From positions 79,718 to 143,717 of the forward strand of contig DDQN01000023.1 in NCBI GenBank assembly GCA_002342685.1: DNA of 64,000 nt, given 5' to 3'. The notes beneath the pieces were generated by a model. It searched no databases, was not told the origin of the DNA, and worked only from the letters and a program-made list of their open reading frames with translations. A program made the position numbers and the translations under genes. This DNA is from Vibrio sp. UBA2441. GTDB taxonomy: Bacteria; Pseudomonadota; Gammaproteobacteria; Enterobacterales; Vibrionaceae. Below, one piece after another: positions 63,496 to 64,000 of this stretch; positions within the stretch are counted from its first letter, which is position 1; each line of letters starts with the position of its first letter.

Positions 63496-63996
63496 GTGAA
63501 ATATCAATTAGTCGATGATATGTTTCTGGACATGGAAACATTAAGATTGGTTTCTATCGACAGTAATAACGATCAAACTTCAACTCGGCTATCCAAAGCA
63601 GAAGCTAACATTCTATTTTTTCTATTAAAAAACAAAGAACAAATAGTGAATAAAGATAAATTAGTAGAAATAGGCTGGGGAGATCGAAATGTCGGGGCAA
63701 ATTCTATGAATGTTGCTATCTATAATTTACGTAAGTGTTTTAATAACAACGAAAACATCAACCTAGACAATATACCTAAAATTGGTTACAGGTTATCTAT
63801 ATCGGAACCCGAAGTATTTACAGAAAATGAAGCAAATACAGAAGATATGGAAACAATAGAGGACAGATTAGCGGATAAAAAAGAAATAATCACTGAAGAA
63901 AAACCAGTAATTAATAATTTATGTCACATAGCTAAATTATCTGCTGTGGTTTTAATAAACCTAGTTATAGTTAAGTTTTTAGAGCCTGTAATTTAA
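63496..63996 (+). CDS. ToxR-like membrane-anchored winged-helix regulator (short)
   Basis: A 166-residue protein with an OmpR/ToxR-type winged helix at ~1-100 (RLSKAEANILFFLLKNKEQI, NKDKLVEIGWGDRNVGANSM, NVAIYNLRKCFNN, IGYRLSISEPE), an acidic linker and a C-terminal membrane helix (KLSAVVLINLVIVKF), then almost no periplasmic part. GTG 63496 with AGGTAA is chosen; an ATG at 63391 adds residues without homology. Relatives such as ToxR, TcpP and CadC have a periplasmic sensor domain; this one lacks it, so it would need a partner or work by membrane localisation. Divergent from the lipoprotein at 61942. Confidence 0.75.
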   Translation: MKYQLVDDMFLDMETLRLVSIDSNNDQTSTRLSKAEANILFFLLKNKEQIVNKDKLVEIGWGDRNVGANSMNVAIYNLRKCFNNNENINLDNIPKIGYRLSISEPEVFTENEANTEDMETIEDRLADKKEIITEEKPVINNLCHIAKLSAVVLINLVIVKFLEPVI

Positions 63997-64000
63997 ATTG

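Overview
The window looks like a piece of the second chromosome of a marine Vibrio. Three things suggest this: the gene content and order match the maltose/glycogen loci I recall from Vibrio cholerae chromosome 2 (malT/malP/malQ/glgB, and malM/lamB/glgX); there is a quorum-sensing Qrr small RNA gene with a sigma-54 promoter and LuxO-type sites; and the base composition and repeated Na+-coupled transporters fit a marine gamma-proteobacterium. The species cannot be fixed from sequence alone. I see no tRNA, rRNA, insertion sequence, prophage or CRISPR array.

Layout. 1-9855: glycogen/maltodextrin block, with malP, malQ and glgB on the minus strand (glgB runs off the left edge) and the activator gene malT divergent on the plus strand. 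9975-14928: a DUF4336 gene, the Qrr RNA gene on the minus strand, a DUF368 (PopT-type) undecaprenyl-phosphate translocase, a copper-handling cluster (FixH-like protein, SCO1, PCu(A)C), then an rsgA paralog behind a 13-codon leader peptide. 15166-25072: sstT, a two-component system divergent from a DUF5666-repeat lipoprotein, a GAF-GGDEF-EAL protein, a SEL1-repeat protein and a large lipoprotein. 25697-27206: decayed DNA, with a twice-frameshifted gene and a TumE/TumA-like toxin-antitoxin remnant with a perfect 17-bp inverted repeat. 27364-32771: a secreted GH31 glucosidase and a cytoplasmic GH13 oligo-1,6-glucosidase with a divergent LysR. 32974-34515: a Fic protein with an AbiEi-like N-terminal half, preceded by a degenerate 23-bp tandem repeat array. 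35110-37492: a cold-shock gene, a small basic ORF and a GH1 6-phospho-beta-glucosidase. 37693-42413: malM, lamB and glgX around a shared promoter region. 42525-46920: KdgR-type repressor, kduD, an RpiB-family isomerase, kdgK and eda, i.e. unsaturated-uronate to KDG to pyruvate plus glyceraldehyde-3-phosphate. 46992-52676: decayed MATE gene with a heptamer repeat, divergent purA paralog, LysR, M42 peptidase, SemiSWEET and a CtlX-like hydrolase. 53362-59005: an ABC exporter and the zwf-pgl-gnd operon with a GntR-like palindrome upstream. 59682-63996: a DAACS symporter, DUF445 protein, lipoprotein and a small membrane-anchored winged-helix regulator.

How the genes fit together. Much of the window is one theme: alpha-glucan import and breakdown (LamB, MalM, MalP, MalQ, GlgX, GlgB under MalT), side routes for isomalto- and beta-glucosides, the KDG pathway, and the oxidative pentose-phosphate operon. 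The parts most worth a second look are the AbiEi-Fic fusion with its repeat array, the Qrr locus, the rsgA leader, the purA paralog and the RpiB-type isomerase in the KDG cluster.
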